Origin: Nocardia aurea
GTDB lineage: Bacteria > Actinomycetota > Actinomycetes > Mycobacteriales > Mycobacteriaceae
Assembly (NCBI RefSeq): GCF_003123685.1
Contig: NZ_QCYJ01000175.1
Coordinates: forward strand, 144,245-208,244
Reading direction: 5' to 3'
DNA length: 64,000 nucleotides
Shown: positions 9,224 through 17,362 of the stretch, piece by piece
Numbering within the stretch: the stretch's first letter is position 1
How the letters are laid out: every line of letters begins with the position of its first letter
Notes under the pieces: model-generated
What the model was told of the DNA's origin: nothing
The model's input: the letters and a program-made list of their open reading frames with translations, nothing else
The model's database searches: none
Made by a program: the position numbers and the translations under genes

Positions 9224-9751
9224 ATGACCGCACAACTGACAGCCGACCGACCGGTGGTCCGACTCCGGCTCCCGCGCCGCGCGCACCGGGGCATCCTGGT
9301 CGTCCACACCCTCAGCTCGGTGGCCTGGCTCGGCGTCACGCTCGCGATGCTGACGCTCGCCGTCTCGGCCGTCGCCACCGGTGACGACACCATGACCAGA
9401 GCGGCCTACCGGGCCGACGATCTGGTGGGAGATCTGCTCATCGTCCCGCTCGGTCTGACGGCGGCGGTCTCGGGCGTGCTGCTCGGCGTCGGCAGCAAAT
9501 GGGGGCTGCTGCGGTACTGGTGGGTGATCGTGAAACTGGTACTGACCATCGGCGGGCTGACCGCGTCGCTGACCGTGCTGCGCGGCCATCTCGACGACGC
9601 CGCCGCGATTTCGGCGGACCCGGCCTCGACCGGTTTCGATCGCCTTCCGGTCACCCTCGCGGTAGCACTGGCTGTGGCCTCGGCGACCTACACGCTGTGC
9701 ACGGTGATCTCGGTGCTGAAGCCGTGGGGGCGTCGTACCACGCGGTCCTGA
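9224..9751 (+). CDS. Four-helix integral membrane protein (DUF2269-like)
   Basis: 175 residues from the ATG at 9224, preceded by AGGGGAA at 9211-9217. Four hydrophobic stretches are visible (about residues 25-48, 70-92, 100-122 and 143-165), with His27 near the first helix. The pattern 'HRGILVVHTLSSVAWLGVT' resembles DUF2269 or CopD-like membrane proteins. The role is unknown. It is divergent from the acyltransferase gene and lies 100 bases upstream of the nitrite operon leader gene, with a separate ribosome site. Confidence 0.7.
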   Translation: MTAQLTADRPVVRLRLPRRAHRGILVVHTLSSVAWLGVTLAMLTLAVSAVATGDDTMTRAAYRADDLVGDLLIVPLGLTAAVSGVLLGVGSKWGLLRYWWVIVKLVLTIGGLTASLTVLRGHLDDAAAISADPASTGFDRLPVTLAVALAVASATYTLCTVISVLKPWGRRTTRS

Positions 9752-9851
9752 CTCGGACCCACGGTCGAATCCTGCGGGCAATGTGACCGCAACGTCGCGC
9801 AACTACTTTGGCTGAACCGGCCAGCAGTGCTCGACATTCGGAGGAATGCAG

Positions 9852-10205
9852 ATGCCCGATACCAGCACGCCCCGATTCCTGCAGGGTGCCTTCGTCTTCG
9901 AAGGCAAGGGCTTGGACAATCCACTGCCGCTCGACCCGACGCTGCGTTACGTGGTGCCCGCGGGCGCGATCATCCAACCGGTGTACTTCCGCGGCGGCAA
10001 CAGCACCGACGACATGATCTCGGTACTGCTCATGCGTGACGGCAGCCCCATGCGGTACTTCCCGATCGCGGCGAAGGGCGCGACCCACGTCTCGTTGCGC
10101 GTGGTGGAGGACCTGCTCGCCGACACCGTGCTCGAACTGTTCGTCGCAGCCCCGGCCGGGGTCGACGGCACCGTGATCGTCGACCTCGGTCTCGTCGAGA
10201 TCTGA
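9852..10205 (+). CDS. Small conserved beta-rich protein preceding nirB (unknown function)
   Basis: 117 residues from the ATG at 9852. The GGAGGA at 9840-9845 sits seven bases before it and too close to the ATG at 9846. The sequence is mostly beta-strand, with no signal peptide, membrane helix or Cys. It contains 'LRYVVPAGAIIQPVYFRGGNS' and ends 'GTVIVDLGLVEI'. It lies 20 bases upstream of nirB in the same orientation and is likely cotranscribed, suggesting an accessory role in nitrite assimilation. I do not recognise the family by name. Confidence 0.75.
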   Translation: MPDTSTPRFLQGAFVFEGKGLDNPLPLDPTLRYVVPAGAIIQPVYFRGGNSTDDMISVLLMRDGSPMRYFPIAAKGATHVSLRVVEDLLADTVLELFVAAPAGVDGTVIVDLGLVEI

Positions 10206-10225
10206 GTCGTGGGAAGGACCGCGCC

Positions 10226-12742
10226 ATGACCGCGACCATGACCGCATCCGGCACCGGCAACGGCGCGTCACCGACGGGGAAGGCCCGTCTGGTGGTCGTC
10301 GGTAACGGGATGGCCGGGGTGCGCGCCATCGAGGAGATCCTCTCGCGCGAGGGACGGGAGATGTTCGACATCACCGTCTTCGGCGACGAACCCTACGGCA
10401 ACTACAACCGCATCCTGCTGTCCAATGTGCTCGCCGGATCGGAGGGCACCGACGAGATCTTCCTGAACCCGCCGGACTGGTACGCCGACAACGCTATCGA
10501 TCTGCGGGCAGGCGGCCGCGTGGTCCGCATCGACCGTTTCGCCCGGGTGGTCCAGGCCGACGACGGCACCACGCTGCGCTACGACCGGCTGATCCTGGCC
10601 ACCGGCAGTCGATCGTTCTTCCCGCCCATGGAGGGCATGTGGGCCGACGACAGAACGCTCACGGCGGGCATCTTCGGATTCCGCAGCCTCGACGACTGCA
10701 CCGCGATGATCGATTACGCGGCGGGGCGCAAGAAGGCGGTCGTCATCGGCGGCGGTCTGCTCGGACTCGAGGCGGCGCGCGGCCTCCAGAACCGCGGCCT
10801 CGAGGTCGATGTCGTGCATTCGGCGATGACGCTCATGAACGCCCAGCTGGACACGGCGGCGGGCGAGATCGTCCGCAGATCGGTCGAGAATCTGGGGATC
10901 CGGGTCCGCACCGGGCAGAGCACCAAACGCGTACTCTCGCGCGACGGCCGGATCACCGGCGTCGCCTTCGCCGACGGCACCGAGATCCCCTGCGACATGC
11001 TCGTCGTGTCCGCGGGGATCAGGCCGAACGTCGGTCTCGCCCAGCGCGCGGGCCTGACCGTCGAGCGCGCCATCGTCGTCGACGACCACATGCGCTCGAT
11101 CGATGACGACGACATCTACGTCGTCGGCGAATGCGCCCAGCACCGCGGCCAGGTCTACGGCCTGGTCGCCCCACTCTGGGACCAGGCCAAAGTGCTCGCC
11201 GACCATCTCACCGGCGCCGACCGCCGCGCGGCCTATCACGGTTCAAGGATGGCGACCAAGCTCAAGGTCGCCGGGGTCGACGTCGCGGCGATGGGGCTCA
11301 AGGCGCCCGAACATCCCGACGACGAGTTCGTCCAGTTCTCCGAACCCAAACACGGCGTCTACAAGACCATCGTGGTGCGTGACGGCAAACTCGTCGGCGC
11401 CACCCTCGTCGGCGACGTCCGCAAGGTCGCCTTCCTGACCCAGGCGTTCGACCGCGGCCTGCCGCTGCCCGAGGAACGCATCTCGCTGATGTTCGATATC
11501 GGCACCCCGGACGTGGAGGTCGGCGTCGCGGAATTGGCCGAGGACACCCAGGTCTGCAATTGCAACGGCGTCAGCAAGGCCACGCTGGTCGACTGTGTGC
11601 AGGGCGGACAGCAGACGGTGGCGGGGGTGATGGCCGCGACGAAGGCGGGCAAGGGATGTGGATCGTGCAAAACCCTCGTCGCCCAGATCGTGGAATGGGC
11701 GGCGGGCGGTGAGATCGCCGAGGATCCGTCGGCGCGCTGGTATGTGCCCGGCGTCCCCTACGAGAAACCGGAACTGATGCGGTTGATCAGGGAGCTCCGA
11801 TTGCATTCGGTCTCTTCGGTTTTCGCCGCGCTCGCCCCCGACGGCCGCGAGGACGCCAATTCCAAGATGGGACTGGCCTCGCTGTTGCAGATGATGTGGT
11901 CCGACGAATTCATCGATGAACGCGACGCCCGGTTCGTCAACGATCGCGTGCACGCCAATATCCAACGCGACGGCACCTTCTCGGTGGTGCCGCAGATGAA
12001 GGGCGGGGTCACCGATTCCGCCCAGTTGCGCAAGATCGCCGACGTCGCCGACAAATTCGCGGTCCCGATGATCAAGGTCACCGGTGGGCAGCGCATCGAC
12101 CTGCTCGGTGTGCGCAAAGAAGATCTGCCCGCCGTCTGGGCCGATCTCGACATGCCGTCGGGTTTCGCCTACGGCAAGAGTTTCCGCACCGTGAAAACCT
12201 GTGTGGGATCGGACTTCTGCCGATATGGGGTCGGTGATTCCACCGCGCTCGGTATCGCGCTCGAACAGCGCTTCCAGGGCATCGCCGGTCCGGGGAAGAT
12301 GAAACTGGCCGTCACCGGCTGCCCGCGCAACTGCGCCGAAGCGCTGTGCAAGGACCTCGGCGTCGTCGCCGTCGACGGCGGACGCTGGGAGATCTACGTC
12401 GGCGGCGCGGCGGGCGCGCATATCCGCAAGGGCGACCTGCTGGCCACCGTCGACACCCCCGAACGTGTCATCGAACTCGCAGGCCGTTTCCTCCAGTACT
12501 ACCGCGAACACGCCAACTGGCTCGAACGCACCTACGCCTGGGTGCCGCGCGTGGGGATCGAGGTCATCCGCGCGGTCGTCGTCGAGGATCGCGACGGTGA
12601 CGCGGCCCGCCTCGACGCCGAGATGCAGAAGGCCGTCGAAGCCTATCGCGACCCGTGGAAGGACCGCGAAGAACCCAGTACCCCAGGACAGTTCCGCACC
12701 TCGCTGCCGCTGACGGTGCTGCCTCAGGTGCCGATCCGATGA
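10226..12742 (+). CDS. nirB: Assimilatory NAD(P)H nitrite reductase, large subunit
   Basis: 838 residues, the full length of NirB, which reduces nitrite to ammonium in the cytoplasm. In order: an N-terminal FAD/NAD(P) oxidoreductase domain (about 15-340, 'LVVVGNGMAGVRAIEEIL', and the second dinucleotide fold 'KAVVIGGGLLGLEAARGL'); a BFD-like [2Fe-2S] domain (about 440-500, 'CNCNGVSKATLVDCV' and 'GKGCGSCKTLV'); and sulfite/nitrite reductase domains with the sirohaem/[4Fe-4S] cysteines in 'TCVGSDFCRYG' and 'VTGCPRNCAEALCKDLG' (about 650-705). A GGAAGGA site precedes the ATG. The stop overlaps the nirD start by four bases (ATGA). No GlnR box is certain upstream. Confidence 0.97.
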   Translation: MTATMTASGTGNGASPTGKARLVVVGNGMAGVRAIEEILSREGREMFDITVFGDEPYGNYNRILLSNVLAGSEGTDEIFLNPPDWYADNAIDLRAGGRVVRIDRFARVVQADDGTTLRYDRLILATGSRSFFPPMEGMWADDRTLTAGIFGFRSLDDCTAMIDYAAGRKKAVVIGGGLLGLEAARGLQNRGLEVDVVHSAMTLMNAQLDTAAGEIVRRSVENLGIRVRTGQSTKRVLSRDGRITGVAFADGTEIPCDMLVVSAGIRPNVGLAQRAGLTVERAIVVDDHMRSIDDDDIYVVGECAQHRGQVYGLVAPLWDQAKVLADHLTGADRRAAYHGSRMATKLKVAGVDVAAMGLKAPEHPDDEFVQFSEPKHGVYKTIVVRDGKLVGATLVGDVRKVAFLTQAFDRGLPLPEERISLMFDIGTPDVEVGVAELAEDTQVCNCNGVSKATLVDCVQGGQQTVAGVMAATKAGKGCGSCKTLVAQIVEWAAGGEIAEDPSARWYVPGVPYEKPELMRLIRELRLHSVSSVFAALAPDGREDANSKMGLASLLQMMWSDEFIDERDARFVNDRVHANIQRDGTFSVVPQMKGGVTDSAQLRKIADVADKFAVPMIKVTGGQRIDLLGVRKEDLPAVWADLDMPSGFAYGKSFRTVKTCVGSDFCRYGVGDSTALGIALEQRFQGIAGPGKMKLAVTGCPRNCAEALCKDLGVVAVDGGRWEIYVGGAAGAHIRKGDLLATVDTPERVIELAGRFLQYYREHANWLERTYAWVPRVGIEVIRAVVVEDRDGDAARLDAEMQKAVEAYRDPWKDREEPSTPGQFRTSLPLTVLPQVPIR

Positions 12743-13050
12743 CCGGCGACATCGTCGGGCATCTGGACGAGATCCCGGTCGGCGAGGGCCGCGCGTACGC
12801 CGTCGACGGAACGCAGGTCGCCGTCTACCGGCTGCGCGACGGCACCGTGCGCGCCCTCGACGCGGTCTGCCCGCATCTGGGCGGCCCGCTCGCCGACGGA
12901 CTGGCCGACAACCACGTCGTGGTGTGCCCGCTGCACGGCCGCACCTTCGACCTCGCCACCGGGGCGGAGGCCGGCGGCGGCCCCGGGGTGTGCGCGTATC
13001 GGGCGACCGTGGACACCGACGGCGCCATCCGCGTCGCGGGCCTCACCTGA
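12739..13050 (+). CDS. nirD: Nitrite reductase small subunit, Rieske type
   Basis: 103 residues, the usual NirD length, started at the ATG overlapping the nirB stop. It carries a complete Rieske cluster motif: 'CPHLGGPL' (CxH) and 'CPLHGRTFD' (CxxH). In Rieske-type NirD proteins this cluster could pass electrons within the NirBD complex, whereas enteric NirD has lost it. The nirBD pair follows the small conserved gene at 9852 as one operon. Its stop lies only three bases from the end of the convergent carotenoid oxygenase gene, with no obvious terminator between them. Confidence 0.95.
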   Translation: MTGDIVGHLDEIPVGEGRAYAVDGTQVAVYRLRDGTVRALDAVCPHLGGPLADGLADNHVVVCPLHGRTFDLATGAEAGGGPGVCAYRATVDTDGAIRVAGLT

Positions 13051-13053
13051 CTC

Positions 13054-14484
13054 TCACCGCGCGCCGGGATCGAGCAGATCGCCGTCCGACGGCAACCAGG
13101 ACCCGTGCAATCCGGCGGGCACCCGGATCGGCATCCGGATCGAGGCGACCGGACCCGCCGCGGGGTCCTGCGCGGCCAGAATATGGAACCAGGACGTCAT
13201 ATCGCGCAGATCGGTGCCGAGCGTGCCCCAGTACGCGTGCTGCTCACCCGGCATGAACACCGGCTCGCCGACCGCGAAAGGTCCCGCTTTCCACCATATT
13301 TCGGTGCCACGTCGCGGATCGAGGAACATCAGCGCGTCCCTGGTCCGGTCCGTGCCCGAGATGCCCGCGGTGGCGATCGTGGTGTGCGGCGCGGTGAGAT
13401 CCCGGTCATCGATGCGGGGGAATTCGACCGGCCGCATCGCGAGTTCGGTTCGATCGACATCCCCGGTGCGCGGATCGAGTACCGCGCGGACCAGCCCGCC
13501 GCGCTGCGGTGTGTCGACATCGGCGAGTCCACCCGGATAGGCCCACTGCACATAGTCGACCACGACGGTGCCGTCGGCTTCGTCGTAGGCGTTCGCGAAA
13601 TGCCACACCCAGAACGCATCGGTCTCGGCCCACCGCACCGCCGCGCCGTCACGGGGGATCAGCGCGATTCGCGTGCCCCGCGCGGGCCGCCAGTCCAGCA
13701 GCGACGCACCGCGCAGCATGCCCGGTATGTCGAAGACGAGCGGACACAGGAACAGCACGATGTAGCGCGCGGTCAACGCCATGTCGTGGACCATGACCGG
13801 CTCGTCGACACCCTCGATCGCGGTCGGCGCCCGCCGCGTCGACCCGTCCGGACCCAGCACCGACCACGCCAGGAACGGGGCCTGCAACCGGTAGGTGAAC
13901 AGCACCAGTTCACCGGTCGCCGGATCGATCTTCGGATGCGCGGTGCTGCCGAGCGCCATCGCACCGTCGCAGTCGGTACGGCCGAGGGTGGCCAGGTCGG
14001 CGGGGTCGAGACGGTAGGGCAGGTCGCTCTCCGCCATCGCCAGCAACCGCCCGCCGTGCGCGACCACGTTGATATCGGGCAGCTGACGGCTGCTCCCGGC
14101 CAACTCCGGCCCGACCAGATCCGGACCGGGGGAGTACGTATCGGTGATCCCACCCCACAGCGCGCGACCCGCCTTCTCCTCCGCGAGCACCATCGGTGTG
14201 CGCACGAATCGGTTGGAGTACCCGGCCCGCCCGTTGTCGATGCGCAGCCGGTGCACCATGCCGTCGCCGTCGAGCGGGTACACGTACCGCCCGATCGGAT
14301 CGAACCTGGGATTGGGTCCGTTGCGGAAATAGGTGCCGTTCAGGTCCGCGGGGAGCTCGCCGACCACGGTCAGCTCGTCCACATCGACCTCGGTGCGCTG
14401 CGGTGCGAACACTCCCGACAGGTGGGCGTGCCCGACCATATTCACCGGGGGTGGAGCCGTGGATGCGGTCTGTGGCGCGGTCAT
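13054..14484 (-). CDS. Carotenoid cleavage oxygenase family protein (RPE65/CCD)
   Basis: 476 residues from the ATG at 14484, which has AGGAG seven bases upstream; an in-frame ATG thirty bases earlier has no site. The family hallmarks are present: N-terminal 'LPADLNGTYFRNGPNPRFDP', 'HPLDGDGMVH'-like 'VYPLDGDGMVHRLR', 'HPKIDPATGELVLF', 'VHDMALT' and C-terminal 'GLHGSWLP', which together supply the four iron-binding His. These non-haem iron enzymes split carotenoid, stilbene or lignostilbene double bonds. No carotenoid synthesis gene is nearby, so the substrate could be phenolic. It is followed on the minus strand by nirD-convergent sequence and preceded by an alpha/beta hydrolase gene. Confidence 0.92.
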   Translation of the reverse strand: MTAPQTASTAPPPVNMVGHAHLSGVFAPQRTEVDVDELTVVGELPADLNGTYFRNGPNPRFDPIGRYVYPLDGDGMVHRLRIDNGRAGYSNRFVRTPMVLAEEKAGRALWGGITDTYSPGPDLVGPELAGSSRQLPDINVVAHGGRLLAMAESDLPYRLDPADLATLGRTDCDGAMALGSTAHPKIDPATGELVLFTYRLQAPFLAWSVLGPDGSTRRAPTAIEGVDEPVMVHDMALTARYIVLFLCPLVFDIPGMLRGASLLDWRPARGTRIALIPRDGAAVRWAETDAFWVWHFANAYDEADGTVVVDYVQWAYPGGLADVDTPQRGGLVRAVLDPRTGDVDRTELAMRPVEFPRIDDRDLTAPHTTIATAGISGTDRTRDALMFLDPRRGTEIWWKAGPFAVGEPVFMPGEQHAYWGTLGTDLRDMTSWFHILAAQDPAAGPVASIRMPIRVPAGLHGSWLPSDGDLLDPGAR

Positions 14485-14583
14485 ACGACTCCTCGGGCTG
14501 GCCGGTGCCGGCACGGCCTGGGTGCCGGTCGCTCACCGTCCACGATGCCGGAAATCCGCGCGCGAGGGAATCCCCGCGTCCGG

Positions 14584-15546
14584 TCAGGGCGCGCAGACCT
14601 CCGTCGTGAAATCGGCGACCGCGTCCTCGAGCAGCCGCAGCCCCGCGTCCTCGATCGGATAGTGACCGGCGTCGTCGAGCAATACGGTGCGCACCGGAAC
14701 GTGGGTGACGCGCGAGAGGAACCATTCGCTCAGCGGTAGCGGTGACCAGCGATCCCGGTGCGGCTGGGTCAGCAGAATCGGGCACGCGTCGAACTGCTCG
14801 GGCTCCACCGCCGGGGTGTAGGTGCTGTAGGTGGCCAGGAAACGCGCCGAGGCCCAATTGCCGCCGGAGGTCCTGTCCCGCGTCATCACGCGCAGCGCAC
14901 CGCGATCGTTGACCAGCGCCGACATCTTCGCGCCGAGTCTCATCGGATATTCGATTCCGGCCGCCGGGGTCTTGGCCACCAGACCGAGGAACGGCAGTCC
15001 GAATCGGGACTGGACGATGTCGTGCGAGGTGCTGTCGCGCACCTTCTGTTCGCGCTGATCGAGAAATGTCGTGCCGACCAGGCCGCGTAATGTCGCGGCC
15101 GGTGCCTTCGCCGCCACGTGATAGGCCAGCATGCCGCCCGCGCTCAGCCCGAACAGCACGATCGGCCGGTCGTCCCTGGCCTGCTCGAACGCCAGGAAAT
15201 CCACGACGAGATCGACCCAGTCGTCGTAGGAGTGCACCGAGCCGGGCCGCGTGGTCGTCAGCCCGTAGCCCAGATTGTCGATGGCGACCGTCTCGAATCC
15301 GCGCCGCGCCAGCGGCGCACCCAGGATCAGGCTCATCTGCCTGCCGTTTGTACCGACGCCGTGATGCAACACCACCTTCGCGGGGGCATCCGGATCGGGA
15401 TAGCGGTCCAGGTGCACGGTATTGCCGCGCCATTCCCAGAAATCCTCGGTCGGCGCCGTCGCGTCATTCAGACGCAGCCGCGACGGCAGATAACGTTGCA
15501 GCGCTCGCCAATCGGACTGATCCCGGTAATAGAGCGGCCTCTCCAC
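14584..15546 (-). CDS. Alpha/beta hydrolase
   Basis: 320 residues from the GTG at 15546, which has GGAAGGA seven bases upstream; an ATG at 15570 is an alternative without a good site. The fold is shown by 'KVVLHHGVGTNG' (oxyanion region), the nucleophile elbow 'LFGLSAGGML' (Ser in GLSAG), 'CPILLTQPHRDRWSP' (acid loop) and the terminal catalytic His in 'VLLDDAGHYPIED'. It could be an esterase, lipase or C-C bond hydrolase. It is oriented with the carotenoid oxygenase gene 100 bases downstream and may act in the same catabolic pathway, which is inference. Confidence 0.87.
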   Translation of the reverse strand: MERPLYYRDQSDWRALQRYLPSRLRLNDATAPTEDFWEWRGNTVHLDRYPDPDAPAKVVLHHGVGTNGRQMSLILGAPLARRGFETVAIDNLGYGLTTTRPGSVHSYDDWVDLVVDFLAFEQARDDRPIVLFGLSAGGMLAYHVAAKAPAATLRGLVGTTFLDQREQKVRDSTSHDIVQSRFGLPFLGLVAKTPAAGIEYPMRLGAKMSALVNDRGALRVMTRDRTSGGNWASARFLATYSTYTPAVEPEQFDACPILLTQPHRDRWSPLPLSEWFLSRVTHVPVRTVLLDDAGHYPIEDAGLRLLEDAVADFTTEVCAP

Positions 15547-15684
15547 AGCGCTGTCCTTCCGTGACGGCATTCCGGCGCGCGTATACCGTGCCGATCCGAG
15601 CCTATGGGTAGGGCGGCGGTATACGGGGGAAGCACGCAAGTGTTGCTCGGTTCGACAACGATTCGTGCGGCGAATCGGTTCGCG

Positions 15685-16764
15685 CTATGACTCCGCGGCG
15701 GTATCGCGTGATTCGGCGGGAACGGCGTCCGCGAGTAATCCGGCGATTTCCTCCACCGCCGCGCCGAAGGCCAGCGCGTTGTTGACGAAGGCGTGCATGT
15801 ACCCGTCGAAACGGCGCAACACCACCGGCACACCGTCGACTCGCAGTCGCTCGGCATACGCCTCGCCCTCGTCACGCAGCGGATCGAAACCCGCGGTGAT
15901 GACCACGGCGGGCGGAAGTCCCGCCGTCGACTCCGCGTAGAACGGCGACACATCCGGCCGCGCCCGATCGATCTCCGGCACCAGGAAACAATTGTCGTAG
16001 AAGTCGATATCGTGGCGGGTCAACGCGAAACCCTCCGCGAACGTCGCGCGTGATTCCGATTTCCCCGTCAGTTCGGTCGGCGGATAGATCAGCAATTGCA
16101 GCAGCGGATTCGGGCCGCCGTCTGCGAGCACCCGCTGGCACAGCATCGCCGCGAGATATCCGCCCGCGCTGTCGCCCCCGACCGCGACCCGTTCGGGCGC
16201 GACACCGAATTCGCTCGCGCGCCCGACGATATCGCGGAACGCGGATTCGGCGTCGTCGATGGCAGCCGGATAGGGATGCTCCGGCGCCAGCCGGTAGTCG
16301 ACAGCGACGATCCGAATTCCGCCGCGGCGCGCGAGGGTCCGACAGAATCCGTCGTGGGTGTCGAGATCGCCGATCACCCAGCCACCGCCGTGGAAATACA
16401 CGAGCACGGTACCCGCGTGATCGGGGTCGTACACCCGCGCCTTCAGCGGCCCGGCCGCCCCCGCGACCGTCGTCTCCGTGACGCCGACGACCGCGCGGTA
16501 CCCCGCCCCGATCGCCGACATCCGCAGCGCCTGAGCGCGTCGCCAGGCAGGCCCGACCGCGGGATCGGTCGACCGCCGCGAGAACAGCCCGGTGACGCGC
16601 ATGATCAACTGGGCGTCGAGATCCAGTTCCCGGCCGTCACGCACGATCACCGGCCCCGCCATCGCGCGTTTCACGCCCATGGGCAGCCGCAGCAGCCCGC
16701 GCACGGCCGCGACAGCGACACGGGTGCCGACCCGCTCGGGTGGGAGAGAAGTTTCGGCCGTCAC
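15685..16764 (-). CDS. Alpha/beta hydrolase, hormone-sensitive-lipase family (esterase)
   Basis: 359 residues from the GTG at 16764, with GAGG five bases upstream; the GTG at 16770 is an alternative. It has the HSL-family oxyanion motif 'VYFHGGGWVIGD', the nucleophile elbow 'VAVGGDSAGGYLA', the acid region 'VITAGFDPLRDEGEAYA' and the catalytic His in 'RRFDGYMHAFV'. The family (LipH/LipN-like in mycobacteria) hydrolyses short- and medium-chain esters in the cytoplasm or at the membrane. It stands alone on the minus strand, separated by about 200 bases from the DUF779 gene and by 140 bases from the next hydrolase gene. Confidence 0.93.
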   Translation of the reverse strand: MTAETSLPPERVGTRVAVAAVRGLLRLPMGVKRAMAGPVIVRDGRELDLDAQLIMRVTGLFSRRSTDPAVGPAWRRAQALRMSAIGAGYRAVVGVTETTVAGAAGPLKARVYDPDHAGTVLVYFHGGGWVIGDLDTHDGFCRTLARRGGIRIVAVDYRLAPEHPYPAAIDDAESAFRDIVGRASEFGVAPERVAVGGDSAGGYLAAMLCQRVLADGGPNPLLQLLIYPPTELTGKSESRATFAEGFALTRHDIDFYDNCFLVPEIDRARPDVSPFYAESTAGLPPAVVITAGFDPLRDEGEAYAERLRVDGVPVVLRRFDGYMHAFVNNALAFGAAVEEIAGLLADAVPAESRDTAAES

Positions 16765-16923
16765 GGACACCTCGTTCGTCTGCGGTACAGACCCGGATGC
16801 TACCCATCCGACGACGCGGTCGCGCGAGCCTCACGATCGGAGTCGCCGAACGTACAGCTTCTGACTCGCTCGAACGACGAGCCCCCCCGCCTTCGTCACG
16901 GATCTCCGAGGAACCCGCCGACC

Positions 16924-16961
16924 GTGGATCCCGCGGACGAGAGCTCGGCCGCGGGATCCAC
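16924..16961 (-). terminator. Strong hairpin after the aldehyde dehydrogenase-DUF779 operon
   Basis: A perfect 13-bp inverted repeat (GTGGATCCCGCGG and its complement) with a 12-base loop starts a few bases after the DUF779 stop codon on the minus strand. There is no T tract. Position and strength fit an actinobacterial transcription terminator. Confidence 0.75.
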
Positions 16962-16966
16962 CACGC

Positions 16967-17362
16967 TCAATACACCTGCTCGGCCCCGGTCGGCGGCGGG
17001 CGCAGCGCGGCCACCTCGTCGTCGGTGAACAGCCGCGAGCGGATCAGGAATCGCACACCCTCCGGCGCTTCCAGGGAGAACCCGCTGCCGCGCCCGGCCA
17101 CCACATCGATCGTGAGATGGGTGTGCTGCCAGTACGCGAACTGATCGGCGCTCATCCAGAACGGCGTCTGCTCGGCGACATACCCGAGCAGGACATCCGA
17201 CGCGCCGACCCGGAATTCACCACGGGGATAACACATCGGGGAACTGCCGTCACAGCAGCCACCCGACTGATGGAACATCACCGCGCCGTGCGTCCCGATC
17301 AGCTTCCGCAGCATCTCCTCCGCCGATCCGGTGAGTTCGACGCGACGGACATCCTCCGCCAT
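16967..17362 (-). CDS. DUF779 domain-containing protein
   Basis: 131 residues. The DUF779 signature is clear: 'GAVMFHQSGGCCDGSSPMCY', 'LLGYVAEQTPFWMS' and 'YWQHTHLTIDVV', with a Cys-Cys pair and further Cys/His suited to metal binding. The family sits beside acetaldehyde or chloroacetaldehyde dehydrogenase genes in many bacteria, and here its ATG overlaps the dehydrogenase TGA by one base (TGATG), so translation is coupled. Its function is not established; a metal-binding accessory role is only inference. A 13-bp hairpin follows. Confidence 0.9.
   Translation of the reverse strand: MAEDVRRVELTGSAEEMLRKLIGTHGAVMFHQSGGCCDGSSPMCYPRGEFRVGASDVLLGYVAEQTPFWMSADQFAYWQHTHLTIDVVAGRGSGFSLEAPEGVRFLIRSRLFTDDEVAALRPPPTGAEQVY

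Noticed and set aside
9752..9851. A GlnR operator upstream of the nitrite operon
   Set aside because: The GTGAC and CAAC elements near 9784 do not keep the usual spacing convincingly.
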